DNA of 64,000 bases from Jiangella alba (GTDB lineage Bacteria > Actinomycetota > Actinomycetes > Jiangellales > Jiangellaceae): positions 496,001 through 560,000 of the forward strand of contig NZ_FNUC01000003.1 in NCBI RefSeq assembly GCF_900106035.1, given 5' to 3'. A program made the translations under genes and the position numbers. Position 1 is the first letter of the stretch. Every line of letters begins with the position of its first letter. The notes below the pieces were generated by a model, which saw only the letters and a list, made by a program, of their open reading frames with translations, made no database searches and was not told where the DNA came from. This document shows, one piece after another, positions 8,402 through 15,948 of this stretch.

Positions 8402-11400
8402 TTGTCGTTCAGAGCACTGCTGCCCGGGTTGCTGCTCGCCACCGGGGCGGCGGCTCCGGCGGGGGAACCGCCGGAGCCGCTGCCCGGTGAGGTCGTCGCC
8501 GTCGCGGGCAGCGGCGACGAGGGCTACTCGGGCGACGGCGGGCCGGCGGTCGACGCGCGGCTCAACGTCGACGTGCGGCTGTCCACCGGCCCCGACGGCA
8601 CGCTCTACGTCGCCGACCGGGCGAACGGCCGGCTGCGGTTCGTCGACGGCGACGGCGTCATCGACACCGTCCCGGGCACCCGCGCCGCGGCCGTGCCGGA
8701 GCCCGACACGGCGAACCCGCCGATCGCCAGCGCCGTCGGCCCCGACGGCAGCATCTACGTGGCCGGCGACCGGGACGTGCGCCGCATCTCGCCGGACGGC
8801 GAGGTCACCGTGCTGGCCGGAGCCGGCGAGGACGACATCGAGCACGGCGACGCCGACGGCGGCGCGGCCGCCGACGCACGCATCCGCTCGCCCGAGGACA
8901 TCGCCATCGACCCGGCCGGCGACGTCATCCTCGCCGACAGCGGCAACGGCCGGATCCGCCGCATCGGCGCCGACGGCGTCATCACCACCATCGCGGGCGG
9001 CGGCGAGGAGCAGGTCGAGGACGCCCTGGACGGCCCCGCCACGCAGGCCGAGCTGTACACGCCGGTCAGCGTGGCCGTCGACGGCGCCGGCACGGTGTAC
9101 TTCACCCTCCAGATGAGCCCCGACGTGTACGAGGTCGGCCCCGACGGCGTGCTCGGCGTCATCGAGGGCGACGAGCTCGCGGTGCTGGACCGGCGCGAGG
9201 ACCTGATCGGCGAGACCGATCTCGGCGGCCGCCGGCTGGCCGTGGGTCCGGACGACGAGCTGTACGTCACCGACGCCGCCAACGGCCGGCTGCGGGTGCT
9301 GCGTGACGGCATGATCGAGGTCGCGGGCCCGCTGCCGGCCACCGTCGGCGACATCACGGTCGCCGCCGACGGCACCGTCCTCTACGTCGACGGCACCCGG
9401 GTGTGGCGGCTCCCGCAGACCATCGACGAGCCGGCCGACCCGATGACGCCGGCCGGGTCCTCGTGGCCGGACCGCGATCCCGGCGACGTCGTCGAGGTGG
9501 CGGGCGCGGCGACGGGCCGCGAGGTCGCGTCGCCGCCGGTGCGACTGCCCGACCCGTACCTCGGGCCGCTGTCCGTCGCGGCGGGCCCGGACGGCGTCAG
9601 CTACGTCGCCGACCCGTCCCAGCACGTGGTGCACCGGGTCGGCGCCGACGGCGAGGTGAGCGTCGCGGCCGGCACCGGCGAGCAGGGCGGCGGCGGCGAC
9701 GGCGGGCCGGCCGACAAGGCGCAGCTGGACAACCCGGTGGGCGTCGCCGTCGACCCGGACGGATCCCTGTACATCGCCGACTCCGCTACGCGCACCGTCC
9801 GCCGGGTCGGCGCCGACGGCGTCATCAGCACCGTCGCCGGCAGCGGGGCCTCCGGTGACGACGAGCCGCCGCCGGTCTGCGTGGGCGAGCCGGCGACCGA
9901 GGCCGTGCTCGGGATGCCGTCCGACGTCGCCATCGGCCCGGACGGCGCGCTCTACCTGTCAGACTCCAGCCGCGGGCTGATCTGCCGGATCGGGCCCGAC
10001 GGCCTGCTCACCCGGGTGGCCGGCGGCGGCGAGCTGTGGGCGAAGGACGCCGACGACGAGCCGGCGCTCGAGGCCAGCCTCTGGGAGCCCGGCGCGATCA
10101 CCGTCGACGCCGACGGCAACGTCTACGTCGTCGAGGACGGCCGGCCGTACGTGCGCATGGTCCGGCCCGACGGCACGCTCGTCGCGTTCGCCGGCGACAG
10201 CCTGTTCGGCCTGGACGAGGGCGGTTTCGCGGGCGACGGCGGGCCGGCCGTGACGGCCGAGCTGAACACGCCGGGCGACGTCGTCGCCGGGCCGGAGGGC
10301 GTCTACATCGCCGACGCGTTCAACAACCGCATCCGCCTGGTCGGGCCCGACGGCGTCATCGAGACGGTCGCGGGCACTGGCGCCCGAGTGGACTCCGGCG
10401 ACGGCGGCCCGGCTGCCGAGGCGGGCCTCAGCGAGCCGATCACCGTTGACGTCGCGCCCGACGGCGCCCTCGTCGTCGCCGGCACCCGTGAGGACCGCGT
10501 CCGGCGCATCGGCCCCGACGGCGTCATCGAGACCGTCGCCGACTTCACCGTCGACGACGGCACCTCGCCCGAGCCGGCCGATGCCGCGACCCTCGCCACG
10601 CCCATGGCCATCGCCGTCGCACCGGACGGCACCCTGCTCGTCGCGGAGCCGCGGCAGCAGCGGCTGCGCCGCCTCGACGGCGCCGACCTCGTCGGAGTGG
10701 GCCCGGCCAGCCGGCGGCTGGGAGACCTCTGGCGGATCGCCACCGGTCCCGGCGGCGAGGTCTACGCCACGCTGGCCGACGCCGTGGTGCGGGTGCATCC
10801 CGACGGCCGGCGGGTCACCGTCGCCGGCGGCGGGCGCGCGGAGCAGGCGGCGGTGGAGGACGCCCAGGCGGTCGGCCTGACGATACGCCCCGGCGACGTC
10901 GCCGTGGGGCCGGACGGCCGGGTCCACCTGTTCGACCTCGCGACCCAGCGGGTCTACTGGGTCGACCACCAGGGTGCGCTGAAGGCGACGCCCGGGTTCG
11001 ACGACGTCACGTTCGAGCTGCCGTCCGGACTCGCCGTCGGCCCCGACGGCACCGCCTACGTCACCGACGAGGGCGCCAACCTGGTGTACGCCGCGGCGCC
11101 GGGCGAGCCGGCCGAGGTCTTCGCGGGCGTCGGCGAGAGCACCATCATCAACGGCGACGCCGGCGACGGCGGGCCCGCTGCCGACGCGATCCTGCAGTCG
11201 CCCGCCGACGTCGAGACCGACGCCGACGGCAACGTCTACGTGGCCGACCTCGTCGGGATCCGGCGCGTCGACGCCGAGGGCACCATCACCACCGTCCTCG
11301 ATGCCGAACCGAACGAGGAGACCGACCGCTGGATCACCACGCTGGCGGCCGGCCCCGGCGGCGACCTCTACGCCGTCGACAGCGCGACCCGGCAGGTGAT

Positions 11401-11563
11401 CGCGCTGGTCCGGCCCGGCGAGATCTCCGGCGGCTTCCCCTGGTGGACCGCCGGCGCCGGTGCGGGCGCGCTGCTGGCCGCCGCGGCCGGCGTGGTGCTG
11501 GTGCGCCGCCGCCGGGCGGTCACCGACCCTGATCCCACCACGGAAGGACGAACAACCCCATGA
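8402..11563 (+). CDS. Large NHL-repeat beta-propeller surface protein 1
   Basis: The 1053-residue protein has a signal peptide (LLPGLLLATGAAAPAG), more than ten NHL-type blade repeats and a C-terminal transmembrane helix (about residues 1005-1030) followed by RRRR, so it is anchored with the propellers outside. Each repeat follows the pattern GDGGPA-x-A-x-L...P-x-VAV-DGxxYVAD...RIRRIG-DGVITTVAG. The unusual TTG start at 8402 is supported by GGAGGGGG at 8387-8394 and matches the start of the paralogue downstream. It overlaps the next small gene by 4 bases. NHL propellers generally bind proteins, carbohydrates or RNA; the ligand here is unknown. Confidence 0.88.
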   Translation: MSFRALLPGLLLATGAAAPAGEPPEPLPGEVVAVAGSGDEGYSGDGGPAVDARLNVDVRLSTGPDGTLYVADRANGRLRFVDGDGVIDTVPGTRAAAVPEPDTANPPIASAVGPDGSIYVAGDRDVRRISPDGEVTVLAGAGEDDIEHGDADGGAAADARIRSPEDIAIDPAGDVILADSGNGRIRRIGADGVITTIAGGGEEQVEDALDGPATQAELYTPVSVAVDGAGTVYFTLQMSPDVYEVGPDGVLGVIEGDELAVLDRREDLIGETDLGGRRLAVGPDDELYVTDAANGRLRVLRDGMIEVAGPLPATVGDITVAADGTVLYVDGTRVWRLPQTIDEPADPMTPAGSSWPDRDPGDVVEVAGAATGREVASPPVRLPDPYLGPLSVAAGPDGVSYVADPSQHVVHRVGADGEVSVAAGTGEQGGGGDGGPADKAQLDNPVGVAVDPDGSLYIADSATRTVRRVGADGVISTVAGSGASGDDEPPPVCVGEPATEAVLGMPSDVAIGPDGALYLSDSSRGLICRIGPDGLLTRVAGGGELWAKDADDEPALEASLWEPGAITVDADGNVYVVEDGRPYVRMVRPDGTLVAFAGDSLFGLDEGGFAGDGGPAVTAELNTPGDVVAGPEGVYIADAFNNRIRLVGPDGVIETVAGTGARVDSGDGGPAAEAGLSEPITVDVAPDGALVVAGTREDRVRRIGPDGVIETVADFTVDDGTSPEPADAATLATPMAIAVAPDGTLLVAEPRQQRLRRLDGADLVGVGPASRRLGDLWRIATGPGGEVYATLADAVVRVHPDGRRVTVAGGGRAEQAAVEDAQAVGLTIRPGDVAVGPDGRVHLFDLATQRVYWVDHQGALKATPGFDDVTFELPSGLAVGPDGTAYVTDEGANLVYAAAPGEPAEVFAGVGESTIINGDAGDGGPAADAILQSPADVETDADGNVYVADLVGIRRVDAEGTITTVLDAEPNEETDRWITTLAAGPGGDLYAVDSATRQVIALVRPGEISGGFPWWTAGAGAGALLAAAAGVVLVRRRRAVTDPDPTTEGRTTP

Positions 11564-12030
11564 GCAGCGACGACGACGGCAAGGTGTTCGACGGGTACGC
11601 CCGTCTCTACGGCCCGCTGACGGTGGCCGGGCTCGGCCTGATCTTCAAGCCGATGTTCGACGACCTCCGGGTCGACGTCGAGACCGGCGGCGTCGAGAGC
11701 CGGTTCGGCAACCTCTGGGAGACCGCCGCGAACCACAACGGCGACCCGGCGGTGCTCGGCATCATGCTGGCCCTGATCCTGATGTCGCTGACGCTGGTGG
11801 CGACGTTCCGGCCGCGGTCGGGCGGGCTGCCGGTGGGCATCGCCGTCGTCTGCCTGCTGATCATCATCATGCTGATCACCAAGCCCGGCACCGGCGATCC
11901 CGCGCCCGACCTCAGCCCGGACGGCCTCTCGTCGATGGCCGTCGCGGTGTTCGCCCTGGTCCTGGGGGTGGTGCACGCCGTGCACTTCACCCGCTGGAGC
12001 CGGGGACGCACGCCGTCCGCCCTGCGCTGA
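11560..12030 (+). CDS. Small four-helix membrane protein of unknown function
   Basis: The 156-residue protein has an acidic N-terminus (MSSDDDGK) and about four hydrophobic stretches: LTVAGLGLIF, then LGIMLALILMSLTLVATF, VGIAVVCLLIIIMLI and MAVAVFALVLGVVHAVHF. It ends in a basic tail. No family is recognised. Its ATG lies inside the stop of the upstream propeller gene (ATGA), and the paralogous propeller gene starts 50 bases downstream, so it is sandwiched between two related surface proteins and probably works with them. Confidence 0.8.
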   Translation: MSSDDDGKVFDGYARLYGPLTVAGLGLIFKPMFDDLRVDVETGGVESRFGNLWETAANHNGDPAVLGIMLALILMSLTLVATFRPRSGGLPVGIAVVCLLIIIMLITKPGTGDPAPDLSPDGLSSMAVAVFALVLGVVHAVHFTRWSRGRTPSALR

Positions 12031-12080
12031 CCGACCGGCCGGCCGACCCGCCGGCGACCGACCGACCCGATGGGGGAGAC

Positions 12081-15000
12081 GTGTTCAACCGGGCGCTGCT
12101 ACCTGCCCTCCTGCTCACCGGCGGCCTGCTGGCCGCCGCCGTTCCCGCCGCAGGCGAGACACCGCCGCCGGAGGAGATCCCCGGCCTGCCGGTCGTCGTC
12201 GCGGGCACCGGTGAACGAGGCTACTCCGGCGACGGCGGCCCGGCCGTGGACGCCCGGCTGAACGACGAGCTCCGGTTCGCCGCCGGACCCGACGGGACCC
12301 TCTACGTCGCCGACCGCTACAACAAGCGCGTGCGGGTCGTCACCCCCGACGGCGGCATCGACACCCTGGCCGGCTCGCTGAGCCGGCGTGCGCCGGAGAC
12401 CGACGGCATCGAGGTGCCCGGCCTGGGCACGTACAGCCCCAGCAACGCGCCGACCGCCACCGCCGTCGGACCCGACGGCAGCGTCTACGTCGCCGGGATC
12501 CGGGACATCCGCCGGTTCGCCCCCGACGGCACCGTCACCGTGATCGCCGGCGGTGGCGAGGAGCGGCCGCCGGACGGCGCCGACCCCGGCGGCGACGCGC
12601 TCGACGCCTACCTGCACGATCCCGCCGACATCGCCGTCGACGCCGACGGCATGGTCTACGTCGCCGACACCGACAACAACCGGATCCGCCGCATCGGCCC
12701 GGACGACATCATCACCACGATCGCCGGCGGCGGTGAGGACCACCCGGCCTCGGCCGAGGGGCAGCCGGGTTCGAGCCTGAACACCTACGCCCCGACCAGC
12801 GTCGCGGTCGACTCCACGGGCAGCGTCTTCTTCACCATCGAGATGGACGGCTCGGTGTACGAGATCGACTCGGCCGGCATCCTGCACGTCATCTCCGGCG
12901 AGGACATCGCCCTGCAGGCGGAGGGCGAGACCGCCGGCGACGCCGCGCTCACCGGCGGCCGGCAGCTGGCCGTCGACGCCGACGACAACCTCTACATCAC
13001 CGACCTCGGCAACGGCCGGCTGCGGATGCTCGGCGCCGAGGACGGCCAGCTCACGACCGTGGCCCCGCTGCCGTCCGGCGCCGAGGACATCGTGATCGGC
13101 GGCGACGGCACGCTCTACTACGGCCTGGGGAGCCGGATCTTCCGGGTCAGCGACCCGGGTGCGCCGGTGCCGCCCGCCGAGCCGGTGGAACCGGCCGGGT
13201 CACCCTGGCCGGACGCGGAACCCGGCGACCTCGTGCCCGTGGCCGGCGCCCGCGGCAGTGCGGACGTGCTGCCCGAGACCGTGCGCCCGGTCGACCCGGC
13301 GGCCGGCCCGGCGACGGTCGCGACCGGTCCCGACGGCGTCAGCTACGTCGCCGACACCAGGGGCAACGTCGTCCACCGGGTCGACGCCGATGGCGCCGTG
13401 TCGGCCCTGGCCGGAACGGGCGAGGGCGGCTTCGCCGGCGACGGCGGACCGGCCACGGCCGCGCAGCTGAGCGGACCGGACGGCCTGGACGTCGACGCCG
13501 CGGGCAACGTGTACGTCGCGGACGCCGGCAACGCCAGGATCCGCCGCATCGGCGCCGACGGGCGCATCGAGACCATCGCGGGGGCGGACCGGCCCGACGA
13601 CGGCGAGACCGTGGCGGCGTGCGTCGGCGAGGCGGCCACCGACGCCGTGCTCAGCTACCCGGTCGACGTCGTCGCCGCGCCGGACGGCACCGTCTACCTG
13701 GCCGACCGCGACCTCGGCATGATCTGCCGCATCGGCACCGACGGCCTGCTCACGCGGGTGGGCGGCGGCGGCGAGCTGTGGTCCGACGACGCCGACGACG
13801 AGCCCGCCGTCGAGGCCAGCCTGTGGGAGCCGAGCGCGATCGACGCCGACGCGGCGGGCAACCTCTACGTCATCGAGCGCGGCCGTCCGTACGTGCGGAT
13901 GATCCGGCCCGACGGCGTGCTCGTCCCGCTGATCGGCGACAGCTACTACGGCCAGGACGAGGGCGGCTTCGCCGGCGACGGCGGGCCGGCCGCCGAGGCG
14001 GAGCTGAACACGCCGCTCGACCTCGCCGTCGCGCCCGACGGCGGCCTCTACGTCGCCGACACCTTCAACGGCCGGGTCCGGCACGTCGACGCAAGCGGCG
14101 TCATCACGACGGTGGCCGGCACCGGGTCGCCGGAGGCGAGTGGCGACGGCGGCCCGGCGGCCGAGGCCGGCCTGGGCGAGCCCAGCGGCATCGACGTCGG
14201 CCCCGGCGGCGAGATCGTCGTCGCGAGCCAGAGCACCGACCTCGTCCGGCGGATCGGCGCCGACGGCGGCATCGAGACGCTGGCCGACTTCCGTGCGGCG
14301 GAGGCAGCGGGCGAGCAGCTCGGCGAGGCGGAGCTGTCTCCGGGCATGAGGATCGCCGTCGGCCCGGACGGGACGCTGGCCATCGCCGAGTCGGCCGCCC
14401 TGCGACTGCGCAGCACCGATGGCGACACCCTCACCGACCTGCTGCCCGGCGGCACGGCGGAGCTGGCCCAGGTCGGGGAACTGGCCGCCGGCCCTGGCGG
14501 CGAGCTGTACGCGATCCTCGGGCAGACGGTCGCCCGGGTGTACCCCGACGGGCGCAGCGTCGTCATCGCCGGAGGCCGCCCCTCGGACGACACCCCGATC
14601 GTCGACGGCACCCTCGCGACCGCGCAGTCGCTGGCGCCGCGCGACATCGCCGTCGGCCCCGAGGGCACGGTGTTCGTGCTCGACAACGTCCGCAAGGCGG
14701 TGTACGAGATCCGCGCCGACGGCACCATCGCCACCGTGCCGGGGTACGCCGACGTGCTGTTCGGCGAGCCGGTCGGGCTGGCGGTGGGCGGCGACGGGAC
14801 CGTCTACGTGTCGGACGCCTCGTACCACCTGGTGTACGCCGCGGGGCCGGACGAGGACGCGCGCAAGATCGGCGGCAACGGCGACGACCTGTACTACACG
14901 GACGACACCGGCGACGGCGGCCCGGCCACGGAGACGCAGCTCGCCCTCCCCGGCGACATCGTCGTCGACGCCGCCGACAACGTGTTCGTCCAGACCCCGA

Positions 15001-15299
15001 ACGGGGTGCGCCGGATCGCACCGGACGGCACCATCACGACCGCGGTGTGGGCTCCGGACCAGTCGGATGACCGGCTCACTCCGGGTGGGCTGGCGCTCGG
15101 CCCCGGCGGCGACGTCTACGTCGTGGAGAGCACCCACCGGCAGGTGTTCGCGCTGGTCCGGCCCGGCGACGTCACCGACGGGTTCCCGTGGTTCCGGGCC
15201 GGCCTCGGCGCCGCGGCCACGGTGCTGCTGGCCGGCGCGGCGGTGCTGGTGGTGCGCAGACGGCGGGAGCGGACGCCCCCCGAACGTCCGCTCCCGTGA
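12081..15299 (+). CDS. Large NHL-repeat beta-propeller surface protein 2
   Basis: The 1072-residue paralogue of the protein at 8402 has the same order of parts: signal peptide (NRALLPALLLTGGLLAAAV), a repeated GDGGPA/YVAD/RIRRIG blade pattern throughout, and one C-terminal helix (LGAAATVLLAGAAVLVV) before RRRRE. Long segments correspond block by block (both have GDGLLTRV-like, SLWEP and RPYVRMIRPDG segments), so the pair arose by duplication including the small membrane gene or around it. GTG 12081 is chosen by alignment with the paralogue; the purine-rich GGGGGAG ends only 2 bases before it. Extracellular binding or scaffolding is inferred. Confidence 0.87.
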   Translation: MFNRALLPALLLTGGLLAAAVPAAGETPPPEEIPGLPVVVAGTGERGYSGDGGPAVDARLNDELRFAAGPDGTLYVADRYNKRVRVVTPDGGIDTLAGSLSRRAPETDGIEVPGLGTYSPSNAPTATAVGPDGSVYVAGIRDIRRFAPDGTVTVIAGGGEERPPDGADPGGDALDAYLHDPADIAVDADGMVYVADTDNNRIRRIGPDDIITTIAGGGEDHPASAEGQPGSSLNTYAPTSVAVDSTGSVFFTIEMDGSVYEIDSAGILHVISGEDIALQAEGETAGDAALTGGRQLAVDADDNLYITDLGNGRLRMLGAEDGQLTTVAPLPSGAEDIVIGGDGTLYYGLGSRIFRVSDPGAPVPPAEPVEPAGSPWPDAEPGDLVPVAGARGSADVLPETVRPVDPAAGPATVATGPDGVSYVADTRGNVVHRVDADGAVSALAGTGEGGFAGDGGPATAAQLSGPDGLDVDAAGNVYVADAGNARIRRIGADGRIETIAGADRPDDGETVAACVGEAATDAVLSYPVDVVAAPDGTVYLADRDLGMICRIGTDGLLTRVGGGGELWSDDADDEPAVEASLWEPSAIDADAAGNLYVIERGRPYVRMIRPDGVLVPLIGDSYYGQDEGGFAGDGGPAAEAELNTPLDLAVAPDGGLYVADTFNGRVRHVDASGVITTVAGTGSPEASGDGGPAAEAGLGEPSGIDVGPGGEIVVASQSTDLVRRIGADGGIETLADFRAAEAAGEQLGEAELSPGMRIAVGPDGTLAIAESAALRLRSTDGDTLTDLLPGGTAELAQVGELAAGPGGELYAILGQTVARVYPDGRSVVIAGGRPSDDTPIVDGTLATAQSLAPRDIAVGPEGTVFVLDNVRKAVYEIRADGTIATVPGYADVLFGEPVGLAVGGDGTVYVSDASYHLVYAAGPDEDARKIGGNGDDLYYTDDTGDGGPATETQLALPGDIVVDAADNVFVQTPNGVRRIAPDGTITTAVWAPDQSDDRLTPGGLALGPGGDVYVVESTHRQVFALVRPGDVTDGFPWFRAGLGAAATVLLAGAAVLVVRRRRERTPPERPLP

Positions 15300-15304
15300 A
15301 GTGT

Positions 15305-15342
15305 GCGGCCCGGGTCACGCGTGGGGGCGTGACCCGGGCCGC
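15305..15342. terminator. Bidirectional terminator hairpin
   Basis: A perfect 16-base stem (15305-15320 with 15327-15342, GCGGCCCGGGTCACGC) and a 6-base loop lie between convergent genes, 5 bases after the propeller stop and 10 before the lipoprotein stop. There is no T-tract, as is common for actinobacterial terminators. Confidence 0.9.
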
Positions 15343-15352
15343 GGTCCGTCCG

Positions 15353-15850
15353 TCAGCCGCACTCCGACTGGACGCTCTCGCCCAGCCGCTGGCTGACCTC
15401 GGTGAGGTCGCCGAGCTGCTCGAGCTCCTCGAGCGCCTCGGGGTCGGCCGGGTCGATGTTCGCCAGCGACTCCATGGCGTCGGCCATCGCGGTCCAGTCC
15501 GCGGCGACGTCGTCCGGCGCGGCGGCGGCGAGGTCGCGGTAGACGTCGACCAGGCCGGACGCGGCGTCGGGGTTGGTGGCCGCGCTGCCGCTGAGCAGGT
15601 CGTTGCCCATCGACTCCAGCAGCCCGCAGTAGTCGCCGTCACCGGCGGCCGCGGCGTCGTCGCCCTCGGCGTCGTCAGCCTCGGCGTCGCCGCCCTCGGA
15701 GGGCGGCGGCTCGGTCATGGTCAGCTCGAGCTCGTCGGCGCTCGGCGGCTCGGGCGCCGGCGGGTCGTCGGACCCGCAGGCGGCGGTGGCGAAGATCAGG
15801 GCTATGCCGGCCAGCGGAACGATGGCTCGGGAACGGATCGTCGATTTCAC
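15353..15850 (-). CDS. Small putative lipoprotein
   Basis: The 165-residue protein has a signal with lipobox (FATAAC), then a Pro/Glu/Asp/Ala-rich acidic linker (residues 27-70). The compact C-terminal domain contains DYCGLLESMGNDLL and ends VQSECG, so its two Cys could form a disulfide. The start is GTG 15850, with GGAG suitably spaced upstream on the minus strand. No family is recognised. It converges on the propeller operon across a strong terminator and is upstream of nothing obvious. A secreted, membrane-tethered location is the only confident statement. Confidence 0.8.
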   Translation of the reverse strand: MKSTIRSRAIVPLAGIALIFATAACGSDDPPAPEPPSADELELTMTEPPPSEGGDAEADDAEGDDAAAAGDGDYCGLLESMGNDLLSGSAATNPDAASGLVDVYRDLAAAAPDDVAADWTAMADAMESLANIDPADPEALEELEQLGDLTEVSQRLGESVQSECG

Positions 15851-15948
15851 GCACTATCTCCGGAACGTCAGTGTGATCTGGCTCGGATGAACCGAGCCGA
15901 CGATCCCAGGCGCCGCTACACCGGCACTACATGCGCGCTGACCAGCGG

